DNA of 64,000 nt from Nitrospiraceae bacterium UBA2600. Its GTDB lineage: Bacteria; Nitrospirota; Thermodesulfovibrionia; Thermodesulfovibrionales; Thermodesulfovibrionaceae. Under the pieces are notes generated by a model. That model made no database searches and was not told the origin of the DNA. It saw nothing but the letters and a program-made list of their open reading frames with translations. Each line of letters begins with the position of its first letter. Position 1 is the stretch's first letter. Shown one piece after another: positions 27,298-34,988 of the stretch. The position numbers and the translations under genes are program-made. The stretch covers positions 168,205 to 232,204 of the forward strand of contig DDKK01000001.1 of NCBI GenBank assembly GCA_002339325.1, written 5' to 3'.

Positions 27298-27726
27298 ATG
27301 GAAAAACTGAATAATCTAAAAAAAATTTTTAAAAAATACAACATTGCCCTTGCATACATCTTCGGTTCTCAGAAAGACAATGCCATAAAACTTCTCCAAT
27401 CAAAATTGATACACATCGATGACCCTCTTACAGATATAGATATCGGTGTAGTTTTTGATTTTAACATTGAACAATTAAAGGAAAAGCGTCATATCTATGC
27501 GAAACTATATAACGAAATATCTGAAATTTTTAAACCTTATAATTTAGACCTAATATTTCTTCAGGAATGCCACTTTCTACTCCAAATGGAGGCTATAGAG
27601 GGTGAGTGCATCTATAGCATTTCTGAAGAAAAAAGGGACAATTATGAAATGGAAATTTTAAGAAAGTATCCTGATTTTAGATATCTCTACAATAAATTTC
27701 TCGAAGAGTCTTTAGAAGAGTATTAA
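27298..27726 (+). CDS. mntA: MNT-type nucleotidyltransferase antitoxin (MntA-like)
   Basis: A minimal nucleotidyltransferase of 142 residues. The FGS motif (residues 21-23) and DIDIGVVF are present, but they are separated by about 21 residues rather than the usual 10-11, an insertion that could alter the active-site loop. In studied pairs MntA transfers AMP to a tyrosine of HepT and thereby neutralises it. The partner gene starts three bases after this stop. The arrangement and motifs make the toxin-antitoxin call good; activity with the longer loop is not proven. Confidence 0.82.
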   Translation: MEKLNNLKKIFKKYNIALAYIFGSQKDNAIKLLQSKLIHIDDPLTDIDIGVVFDFNIEQLKEKRHIYAKLYNEISEIFKPYNLDLIFLQECHFLLQMEAIEGECIYSISEEKRDNYEMEILRKYPDFRYLYNKFLEESLEEY

Positions 27727-27728
27727 CG

Positions 27729-28154
27729 ATGATTAACAGAGATTTAATTAGAGAACGACTTGCCATGATGATAAGTTTTAATAAAGAGATGAAAAATCTA
27801 AGCAAATTAGAAATAGATGAATTCATGGCGAACAAATTAAATTCAGCAGCTGCTGAGAGTTTTTTAAGGAGGACACTTGAAGCAATTTTTGACATTGGCA
27901 GACATATCTTAGCTAAAAAAGGCTTTATAGAATTTTCTAAAGAATACAAATCTATTGCAATTGGATTAAACAAAATTGGCGTTATAGACGAACAGCTTAA
28001 GGAAAAACTTGTACAAATGGCAGGCTACAGAAACAGATTAGTTCATATGTATCACGTAGTTACAGAAGAAGAACTATATGATATAATTAAAAACGATTTA
28101 GCCGACATTGATAAATTTATAAGAGTCATAAAAAAATTTGTCTCGTCTGGGTGA
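27729..28154 (+). CDS. hepT: HEPN-domain toxin (HepT-like, DUF86)
   Basis: A 141-residue all-helical HEPN protein. The ribonuclease motif R-x4-H-x-Y is intact in YRNRLVHMYHV near residue 100, including the tyrosine that MntA modifies. HEPN RNases cleave tRNA or mRNA. The ATG follows the antitoxin stop by two bases, as in known MntA-HepT operons. In this family the pair can act against phage or stabilise genomic regions. Confidence 0.84.
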   Translation: MINRDLIRERLAMMISFNKEMKNLSKLEIDEFMANKLNSAAAESFLRRTLEAIFDIGRHILAKKGFIEFSKEYKSIAIGLNKIGVIDEQLKEKLVQMAGYRNRLVHMYHVVTEEELYDIIKNDLADIDKFIRVIKKFVSSG

Positions 28155-28178
28155 CAACTCTTCGCTTCAATTCATTTC

Positions 28179-28207
28179 TTGACCAAAGAGACTTCTAATG
28201 TTATAAT
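28179..28207 (+). promoter_or_regulatory. Sigma-70 promoter for the sigma-54 activator gene
   Basis: TTGACC, 17 bases, TATAAT: one mismatch from consensus. Predicted transcription start about 28214, right at the left edge of the palindrome 28215-28230. Confidence 0.7.
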
Positions 28208-28214
28208 AATTTAT

Positions 28215-28230
28215 CGGCAAATGTTTGCCG
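28215..28230. promoter_or_regulatory. Perfect palindrome at the transcription start of the sigma-54 activator gene
   Basis: CGGCAAA-TG-TTTGCCG spans about +1 to +16 of the predicted transcript, eight bases before the ATG at 28239. It is placed to act as a repressor (possibly autoregulatory) site or as a leader hairpin. No U-tract follows, so it is not a terminator for hepT. Confidence 0.5.
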
Positions 28231-28238
28231 TCCTTTAG

Positions 28239-29774
28239 ATGAAAAGAGTTGAAAACATAGAATTAAAAGCTCTCTTTGAAGTAAGCCGGGTTCTTACGTC
28301 TTCTTTCAATCTCGAAAAAAATCTATATGCTGTTCTTGAGATTTTATCTAAAGAACTGGATATGCGAAGAGGAAGCGTATTTATTTATGACCGAAAAACA
28401 GAAGAGATTAGTATAGTTACCGCCTATGGTTTAACAGAAGAAGAAATGAGCAGGGGAAAATACCGAATTGGTGAAGGAATAGTGGGAAAAGTTATAGAAA
28501 CAGGTTTGTCCATGTTTATTCCCGATATTGAGAAAGAACCTCAATTTCTCAATAAAACCGGAAGCCGTCCCGATAAAAAAGGAATTTCATTTTTGTGTGT
28601 GCCTATAAAAATAGAAGAAGAAATTCTTGGCGTTTTATCAGCAGACAGGATATATTCTGAAGAAAAGGGCAATCTCGATGACGACCTAAGAGTTTTGTCA
28701 GTGGTTGCATCCCTTATTGGACAGTTTATAAAACTTTGGGAAAGCTATAAATCAATCGAAGACGAAAACTTGATACTTCGGGCACAACTAAAAGAAAGAT
28801 ATAATTTTCCAAATCTTGTTGGACAATCTCCATCCTTTCAAGCAGTGCTTAAAACTGTTATGAAAGTGGCAGCGACAGATGCAACGGTATTGTTATTTGG
28901 AGAATCTGGCACAGGTAAAGAACTCATTGCCAAGACCATTCACTTCCAAAGCAAAAGAGCAAAAAGTCCCTTTGTCGCTATAAACTGTGCAGCTATTCCC
29001 GAGGCTCTTCTTGAAGCAGAGCTCTTTGGTTCTGAAAAGGGAGCTTTTACGGGCGCTGTAAAGAGAGTTGGCAAATTCGAACAGGCAAATGGGGGTACGA
29101 TTTTTCTTGATGAAGTGGGAGAATTACCACTATCCCTTCAGCCTAAATTACTAAGAGTATTACAAGAAAGAACAGTCGAACCATTAGGTTCCTCAAAAAC
29201 AGTTAGGGTTGACGTAAGAATAATTTCAGCGACAAATAAAGACCTTGCTGAAGAGATAAGAAAAGGAAGCTTCAGAGAAGACCTTTTCTGGAGGCTAAAT
29301 GTTATTCCAATTTATATACCTCCTCTTAGAGAACGAAAAGAAGATATTCCTCTGCTCGTTGAATATTACCTTAAGAGCTTCGCTAATATCTATAAAAAAA
29401 ATGTTTCCATTGATAATGAAGCATTGAAGATACTCATCAACTACGAATGGCCTGGAAATGTAAGAGAACTTGCCAATACAATCGAAAGGCTTGTTGTTAT
29501 GACAGATAATAACAAAATAAGGGTTTATGACCTTCCTGATACTGTAAGAGGTGTTTATAAGTTTAAATCTTATCTTTCGGGGGAGCTAAAACTTCCAACT
29601 GAAGTTGAAGAGCTTGAGAGGATAAGAATTATGGATACCCTTCCCAAGTTTAAATATAACATTAGAAAAACAGCCAGGGCTTTAGGCCTTACGGAAAGAC
29701 AACTTAACTATCGGATAAAGAAATACGGTATAGTTATAAAAAAAGGAGTAAATCTCTATGATAGCGATAATTAA
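28239..29774 (+). CDS. Sigma-54-dependent transcriptional activator with GAF domain (NifA-like)
   Basis: Enhancer-binding protein of 511 residues. A GAF sensor spans about residues 12-165. The AAA+ domain has Walker A GESGTGKE (221-228), the sigma-54 contact loop GAFTGA (268-273), Walker B GGTIFLDEVGE (286-296) and a WPGNVREL arginine region. A Fis-type helix-turn-helix lies near 478-497 (GLTERQLNYRIKKYG). The layout is that of NifA/NorR/FhlA-like activators. The porin-amt-PII sigma-54 promoter lies 3.6 kb upstream and is a plausible target. The next gene overlaps its last 17 bases. Confidence 0.93.
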   Translation: MKRVENIELKALFEVSRVLTSSFNLEKNLYAVLEILSKELDMRRGSVFIYDRKTEEISIVTAYGLTEEEMSRGKYRIGEGIVGKVIETGLSMFIPDIEKEPQFLNKTGSRPDKKGISFLCVPIKIEEEILGVLSADRIYSEEKGNLDDDLRVLSVVASLIGQFIKLWESYKSIEDENLILRAQLKERYNFPNLVGQSPSFQAVLKTVMKVAATDATVLLFGESGTGKELIAKTIHFQSKRAKSPFVAINCAAIPEALLEAELFGSEKGAFTGAVKRVGKFEQANGGTIFLDEVGELPLSLQPKLLRVLQERTVEPLGSSKTVRVDVRIISATNKDLAEEIRKGSFREDLFWRLNVIPIYIPPLRERKEDIPLLVEYYLKSFANIYKKNVSIDNEALKILINYEWPGNVRELANTIERLVVMTDNNKIRVYDLPDTVRGVYKFKSYLSGELKLPTEVEELERIRIMDTLPKFKYNIRKTARALGLTERQLNYRIKKYGIVIKKGVNLYDSDN

Positions 29775-30453
29775 AAATGTGAGAAGCGAAGGTCCTGGAA
29801 CCATAGAGAGATATCTTATTGAAAATAAAATCTCCTACAGAATCTTTGAGGCAGAGGATGGTGAAACTCCCTCAACTCTTGAAAATTATAAAGGCCTTGT
29901 TGTTTTGGGAGGGCCTATGGGTGTCTATGAAATGGAAAAATATCCGGGTTTAAAGGTCATTTCAAGACTAATAAGAGAAGCAATCAATAGAAATCTGAAG
30001 GTTCTCGGAATATGCTTAGGAGCTCAACTTATCGCCCATACTCTTGGTGCAGAGGTTTATAAAGGTCATGGAGAGGAGATTGGATGGCATGAAGTGGAAC
30101 TTACAGGCGAGGCATTAAGAGACCCGCTTATGCTTTCCCTTGCTAAACATCCTTCCGTAGGCGATATATGGAAAAAATTTAAAGTTTTTCACTGGCATGG
30201 TGATACTTTTGATTTACCCTTAGGAGCTATACATCTTGCCCGGTCTGCTCTCTATGAAAATCAAGCCTTCAAATATAAAAACAATGTTTATGCCCTGCAG
30301 TTTCACATTGAAGTAACAAAGGAATTACTTAATGAATGGTTTGAAGACCACCCATTAGGGAAAAATATCCTCAAAGAATCAGAAAAAATAATGGCTGAGT
30401 ATTCACAGAGGGCAGAAAATTTTTATAAAGCTTTCTTTGCTAACTTAGTATAG
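29758..30453 (+). CDS. Class I glutamine amidotransferase (GMP synthase-like domain)
   Basis: A stand-alone 231-residue amidotransferase-like protein. The nucleophile motif is GICLGAQLIAHTLG, and the catalytic His-Glu pair lies in LQFHIEVT. A GGPMGVYE segment is also typical. No synthetase domain is fused. It may hydrolyse gamma-glutamyl compounds (PuuD-like) or supply ammonia to an unknown partner. Coupling to a sigma-54 activator and nearness to amt/PII suggest a nitrogen-related role, which is inference. Confidence 0.82.
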   Translation: MIAIIKNVRSEGPGTIERYLIENKISYRIFEAEDGETPSTLENYKGLVVLGGPMGVYEMEKYPGLKVISRLIREAINRNLKVLGICLGAQLIAHTLGAEVYKGHGEEIGWHEVELTGEALRDPLMLSLAKHPSVGDIWKKFKVFHWHGDTFDLPLGAIHLARSALYENQAFKYKNNVYALQFHIEVTKELLNEWFEDHPLGKNILKESEKIMAEYSQRAENFYKAFFANLV

Positions 30454-30455
30454 AA

Positions 30456-30485
30456 TTGACAAGCCTTTAGATTTAAGGGCAGAAT
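30456..30485 (+). promoter_or_regulatory. Predicted promoter of the P1B ATPase gene, leaderless type
   Basis: A perfect TTGACA is followed after 18 bases by CAGAAT, which ends seven bases before the ATG at 30493. No Shine-Dalgarno sequence is present. The -10 is weak. Confidence 0.45.
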
Positions 30486-30492
30486 AAGACTG

Positions 30493-32865
30493 ATGTTAAA
30501 AAACTTCGAAATCCCCATCAAAGGCATGACATGCGCAGCATGTGCGCAGGCAATTCAGAGGGCATTAAGTAAGGTTGAAGGGGTTGTAAGGGCTGAAGTA
30601 AATCTGCTTACCGAAAAAGCCTCTGTTCAGGTAGAGGAACATGTAGACATACATCGTTTAATAAGTATTGTCAGGGCAACAGGATACGATATAGGCAAAA
30701 CAACTTTATACCTTCAGGCAAATGAATTAGATGCTGAAATTGAAAAACTAATAAGGACTGAACTCTCAAGAATTGACGGCATAGTTGATATTAAAGCCGA
30801 TAGAGTAAATAAAAACTTACTAATCGACTACATCCCTACACTAACAGAGGAAGAGAGAGTTCTGTCTATTTTTAAGACCATCGGAATAAAGGTAAATAAA
30901 TATACCGATACATTTTCAGCAAAGGAAGAAAAGATAAAACATTTTAAAAAGCTTAAAAGAGACTTACTGATAAGCTTTCTTTTTACCTTGCCTGTTTTTA
31001 TCGGCAGTATGTTCAATGTGCCAGTTTTGAAGGAAGGAATCATTCAACTTCTCTTTACTACGCCTGTTCAGTTTTTTACAGGACTCAGATTCCACAGGCT
31101 TGCCATAATTGCCTTAAGACATGGAACTGCTAATATGAACAGTCTTGTTAGTCTTGGAACAAATGCAGCATATTTCTACAGTCTTGCATTGCTTATTTTA
31201 GGAAATCACGGTGGACATTTTTATTTTGAAACCTCTGCAGTAATAATTACTCTAATACTTTTCGGCAGAACCCTTGAGGAAAAAGCTAAAACCAAGACAT
31301 CGGAAGCTCTGGAAAAACTGATGCAAATTCAACCTAAAAGAGCAACTGTTATAAGAGAGGGAAAAGAGAGGGAAATAGACATTGAAGAAGTTATGATAGG
31401 CGATGTTGTAATAGTCAAACAATCTGAGAAGATTCCAGTAGATGGGATAATTCTTGAAGGCGATGCAACTATTGATGAGTCTATGATTACAGGTGAGCCC
31501 ATACCTGTTGAAAAATCTCGTGGTGAAAAGGTAATCGGCGGGACAATCCTGCTCAATGGTGTAATTAAAGTAGAAGCAAGGTCTGTTGGAAAAGACGCTC
31601 TTCTCAGTCAGATAATTAAACTAATCGAAGATGCTCAAACTGGAAAACCTCCTGTTCAAAGACTTGCCGACAAGATTTCCGCCATCTTTGTCCCTGCTGT
31701 TATAACAATAGCTGTCTTAACTTTTGCAATGTGGCTACTTTTTTCTGGAGAAATATCGATGGCCTTAAGCAACTGCATTGCTGTTTTGATAATTGCCTGT
31801 CCCTGCGCTCTCGGACTTGCAACTCCTACGGCAATAATGGTTGCCTCAGGAAGAGCCGCAAAAGAGGGAATTTTAATAAGAAATGTCGAAAAACTTGAAG
31901 AAGCCGGGAAAATTGAAATACTTTTTTCTGATAAAACAGGAACTCTAACTCAGGGAAAACCGGAAGTAATTAAAGTCATATACATTGATGGAACTGACAT
32001 GGAAATATTAAAACTCGTTGCTTCCGCTGAAAAGTACTCTGAACATCCTCTTGCTAAGGCTATAATTCGTTATTGTGCAAGAGAAGGAGTTTACTCAGAG
32101 GAACCTGACAAATTTGAAGTAATTGTTGGAGGAGGAATATCAGCACAGGTTACTGACTCCAAAGGAATACAGAGAAATATTCTCATAGGAAGTGGGAAAC
32201 TAATGCAGAAGAGAGATATAGAATTACCTGAAGTTTCCCAGTCAGAGCCCTTTACAGCCGTTTATGTTGCCATAGATGGTCAGATAAAAGCCATATTTCT
32301 TATTTCAGACCCTCTAAGAGAGGAGTCAAGGGAGACCGTAAGAGAGTTACATAAATTAGGTGTAGAAATAGCAATAATTACAGGAGACAGCGAAGCTACT
32401 GCCAAGGCAGTGGCTGAAAAATTAGGAATTAAGAGATATTTTGCAGGAGTGCTACCGAATGAAAAGGCAAAGATTATAAGAAAATTTAGAGTCACAGAGA
32501 GGAAAAACGTGGCTATGGTGGGCGATGGAATAAATGATGCACCTGCTCTGGCAGAGGCAACAGTAGGAATTGCAATGGGAAGTGGAACAGACATTGCAAT
32601 CCATACAGCTGATGTCACTCTTATGAAAGGTGGTCTAAAAGGTGTTCCTAAGCTGATTAATATGAGCAGAGTTACTCTGAAAACTATAAAAGAAAATCTA
32701 TTCTGGGCTTTTATTTATAACATAATTGGCATACCTGTTGCAGCTGGAGTGCTTTATCTTTTCGGAGGACCGCTTCTAAATCCAATGATTGCATCTCTTG
32801 CAATGTCTCTTAGTTCTGTCTCAGTAGTTAGTAATTCACTGAGACTGAAAAAAAGAAAAATATAA
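30493..32865 (+). CDS. copA: P1B-type heavy-metal ATPase, copper type
   Basis: Exports monovalent copper (or silver) across the inner membrane. Residues 1-70 form a heavy-metal-binding domain with CAAC at 14-17; a second such domain (about 75-140) has lost its cysteines. Eight membrane helices are expected, with the metal-translocating CPC at 436-438. The ATPase core has TGE (333-335), the phosphorylated DKTGTLT (Asp480), SEHPLAKA and GDGINDAPA. Late helices carry the Tyr-Asn (FWAFIYN) and MSLSSVSVVSNSLR motifs of Cu(I) pumps. 790 residues, complete. Confidence 0.95.
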   Translation: MLKNFEIPIKGMTCAACAQAIQRALSKVEGVVRAEVNLLTEKASVQVEEHVDIHRLISIVRATGYDIGKTTLYLQANELDAEIEKLIRTELSRIDGIVDIKADRVNKNLLIDYIPTLTEEERVLSIFKTIGIKVNKYTDTFSAKEEKIKHFKKLKRDLLISFLFTLPVFIGSMFNVPVLKEGIIQLLFTTPVQFFTGLRFHRLAIIALRHGTANMNSLVSLGTNAAYFYSLALLILGNHGGHFYFETSAVIITLILFGRTLEEKAKTKTSEALEKLMQIQPKRATVIREGKEREIDIEEVMIGDVVIVKQSEKIPVDGIILEGDATIDESMITGEPIPVEKSRGEKVIGGTILLNGVIKVEARSVGKDALLSQIIKLIEDAQTGKPPVQRLADKISAIFVPAVITIAVLTFAMWLLFSGEISMALSNCIAVLIIACPCALGLATPTAIMVASGRAAKEGILIRNVEKLEEAGKIEILFSDKTGTLTQGKPEVIKVIYIDGTDMEILKLVASAEKYSEHPLAKAIIRYCAREGVYSEEPDKFEVIVGGGISAQVTDSKGIQRNILIGSGKLMQKRDIELPEVSQSEPFTAVYVAIDGQIKAIFLISDPLREESRETVRELHKLGVEIAIITGDSEATAKAVAEKLGIKRYFAGVLPNEKAKIIRKFRVTERKNVAMVGDGINDAPALAEATVGIAMGSGTDIAIHTADVTLMKGGLKGVPKLINMSRVTLKTIKENLFWAFIYNIIGIPVAAGVLYLFGGPLLNPMIASLAMSLSSVSVVSNSLRLKKRKI

Positions 32866-32880
32866 AAATACTTATCGTTT

Positions 32881-34437
32881 TTAATTACCCTTTGTAATCC
32901 AAGAAGATATTATTTTGTCATAGTCGTAGAGGTCATCAAAGAAGATGAGTTCCGAACTTTTAACAACCGTTGTGAAATATAAAATATATACAGGAATTGG
33001 GGTTTTCAGATTTATATGATAGGTTGTATCAGCCTTAAGCACCTCTTTTAATCTCTCTTCATTCCATTCTTTAAGAGTATTATTTTTTATTAGAGCTGTT
33101 GCTAAATCATAGGCCTTCTCTACCCTGATACAACCTGAACTGAAAGCTCTTTTTCGGTGGTTAAAAAGTCTTTTATCGGGAGTATCGTGAAGGTAAACAT
33201 CAAAATTATTTGGCATGTGAAATTTTATTTTGCCAAGAGCATTTCTATTGCCTGATTTTTGAACGAGTTTAAAGGGGAAGTTATCTTCACTGTACTGACT
33301 CCAGTCAACTTCAAGTGGGTCTATCTCCTTGCTATCCTGATAAATTCTTATTTTATCCTTTACTGCATATTGAGGATTTTTCTTTATTCTCGGAAGAATA
33401 TCTTTTGCTGCAATCTTTTGGGGTACATACCACTCTGGATTAATAACAACCTGAGTAATTTTGCTAAAAAGCAAAGGTGTTGGTCTAAAATCTTCTCTGT
33501 AATTTTTGCCAACTATTATTGCACTTTCAAGAACTGTCTTACCTTTATCAATAAACTTTAACTCATAGGAAGGAATATTCACAAGAATATATCTTTCTCC
33601 TAAGTCTTCAGGTAACCATCTATACTTCTCAAGATTTATCTTTATCTTGAGCACTCGTTCGGCAATTGACATATTAAGAGCCTGTAGAGTGCTTTTACCT
33701 ATAACTCCATCAACCTCTAAATTGTGCCTTTTCTGAAAATTTTCAATGGCTTGCTTTAGTTTTTGATTAAAATAAGGAGATTCCTCTGGCTCATCAAAAA
33801 AGCCCAAAATTCTTAGTTTCTTCTTGACAAGAGGGATTTGTTCGTCCATATCACCCAATCTTAACTTGGCTTTAATTTGTATTTTTCCCTTTATGTCTTT
33901 TCCCTCTAAAGTAAGAATTTTCCTGAACTCTTCTTTTAATTGAAGATATCCCTCGTGTTTTGGCGATAACTCTTTGAAAAGGTCTTTTAGCCTGTCTTCT
34001 CTAACAAGAGTTGCAAGAGTTTTAATAACTCGGTCTTCCTTTCTTGGAAAGTCCCACCTTTCAAATACTTTGCTTGGAGATACAACTCCATAATAGGTAT
34101 GATAGGCCAGTTTTATTAGAATTTTTGTGAGCCTAAGTTCATCGTCCCTATTAATTCTTTTTAACTCTCTTAGGTATCGGTCTGGATTGAGGCCTTCGTA
34201 TTTAGAGTGGTCAATTAAAGTTTCAAGTTCTGCAATTCTCTTGTTGTTCCATATTCTCTGGTAATCTAAAGATTTTAATAATTCATTTAGCCTTAAACAG
34301 TAAAAATCTTTGGGATTACATTTTTCGGCAATTCTCTGTGAGTTTGCATGGGCAACACTTTCGAAATACAGGAAAAGGCAGAGCAAACTAAAAAAACTAA
34401 TAGTTTTTCCTATCTCTCTGGAGAATAAGCATTTCAT
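32881..34437 (-). CDS. L,D-transpeptidase (YcbB/LdtD-like)
   Basis: Periplasmic enzyme that makes 3-3 peptidoglycan crosslinks. The 518-residue precursor begins with a hydrophobic signal segment (about residues 10-31). A scaffold region is followed by a peptidoglycan-binding domain (FQKRHNLEVDGVIGKSTLQALN, about 235) and the YkuD catalytic domain with HMPN...YLHDTPDK and the nucleophile motif SSGCIRVEKA. Domain order and length fit the YcbB group rather than short ErfK/YbiS enzymes. It is downstream of a small exported protein gene, and convergent with copA. Confidence 0.9.
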   Translation of the reverse strand: MKCLFSREIGKTISFFSLLCLFLYFESVAHANSQRIAEKCNPKDFYCLRLNELLKSLDYQRIWNNKRIAELETLIDHSKYEGLNPDRYLRELKRINRDDELRLTKILIKLAYHTYYGVVSPSKVFERWDFPRKEDRVIKTLATLVREDRLKDLFKELSPKHEGYLQLKEEFRKILTLEGKDIKGKIQIKAKLRLGDMDEQIPLVKKKLRILGFFDEPEESPYFNQKLKQAIENFQKRHNLEVDGVIGKSTLQALNMSIAERVLKIKINLEKYRWLPEDLGERYILVNIPSYELKFIDKGKTVLESAIIVGKNYREDFRPTPLLFSKITQVVINPEWYVPQKIAAKDILPRIKKNPQYAVKDKIRIYQDSKEIDPLEVDWSQYSEDNFPFKLVQKSGNRNALGKIKFHMPNNFDVYLHDTPDKRLFNHRKRAFSSGCIRVEKAYDLATALIKNNTLKEWNEERLKEVLKADTTYHINLKTPIPVYILYFTTVVKSSELIFFDDLYDYDKIISSWITKGN

Positions 34438-34460
34438 AAAAAAATAGGAGGATATAGATT

Positions 34461-34829
34461 TTACTTCTTTTGTTTTAATTCTTTTTCAGCTTCTTCCTCC
34501 ATTTTGAGAAGTCTTGTATAATAATCAGGAAACTCCTCAAGATGGTCTGTAGCAATTTCAAGAGCTGTCATTTTATCATTAGTATGTTCTAACTCTACTT
34601 TAATACCCATAAGCAACTGATTTAAATCATATTTTGTTATTTTTTTGCCATCTGCTTTGCCACCTTTGAGTCTTTCTTTGAATTTGGCTATATCAATTTT
34701 GAACTCCTTTTTTATCGCCTGACGATACTGCTCAAATTTCTTGGCATCTTCATCACCGGCAGTGGCAGTAAAATTTAGGCAAAATAAAATAAACAGAGAA
34801 AGGGTCAAAAAAGTTAATAAATTCCGCAT
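34461..34829 (-). CDS. Small exported protein, DUF5661-like
   Basis: The 122-residue precursor has a signal peptide (LLTFLTLSLFILFCLNFTATA) and a helical, highly charged mature part. The MGIKVELEHTNDKMTALEIATDHLEEFPDYYTRL segment resembles DUF5661, a family of unknown function. A strong AAGGAGG site precedes the ATG. It lies 23 bases before the L,D-transpeptidase gene on the same strand, so the two may be co-expressed in the periplasm. Confidence 0.65.
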   Translation of the reverse strand: MRNLLTFLTLSLFILFCLNFTATAGDEDAKKFEQYRQAIKKEFKIDIAKFKERLKGGKADGKKITKYDLNQLLMGIKVELEHTNDKMTALEIATDHLEEFPDYYTRLLKMEEEAEKELKQKK

Positions 34830-34974
34830 GTTTGTCCTCCTTCAAATTATAGTTGTTTTAAATTCTTTTAATGCCTTTATAATTATTATACAAATTAAAC
34901 AAATTTTTGAATACATTTAAACATGGTAAATTTACAATCTTTCAACATAAAATCATAGCGACAATTGCGCTTAA

Positions 34975-34983
34975 TGCTATAAT
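34975..34983 (+). promoter_or_regulatory. Extended -10 promoter of the PLD-ATPase gene, leaderless type
   Basis: TGCTATAAT ends five bases before the ATG at 34989. The same nine bases occur before the MntA gene (27280-27288). Transcription should begin at or next to the ATG. Confidence 0.5.
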
Positions 34984-34988
34984 ATCTC

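Noticed and set aside
28215..28230. Palindrome as terminator of the mntA-hepT operon
   Set aside because: No T-run follows and a good promoter lies just upstream, so an operator or leader role is more likely.
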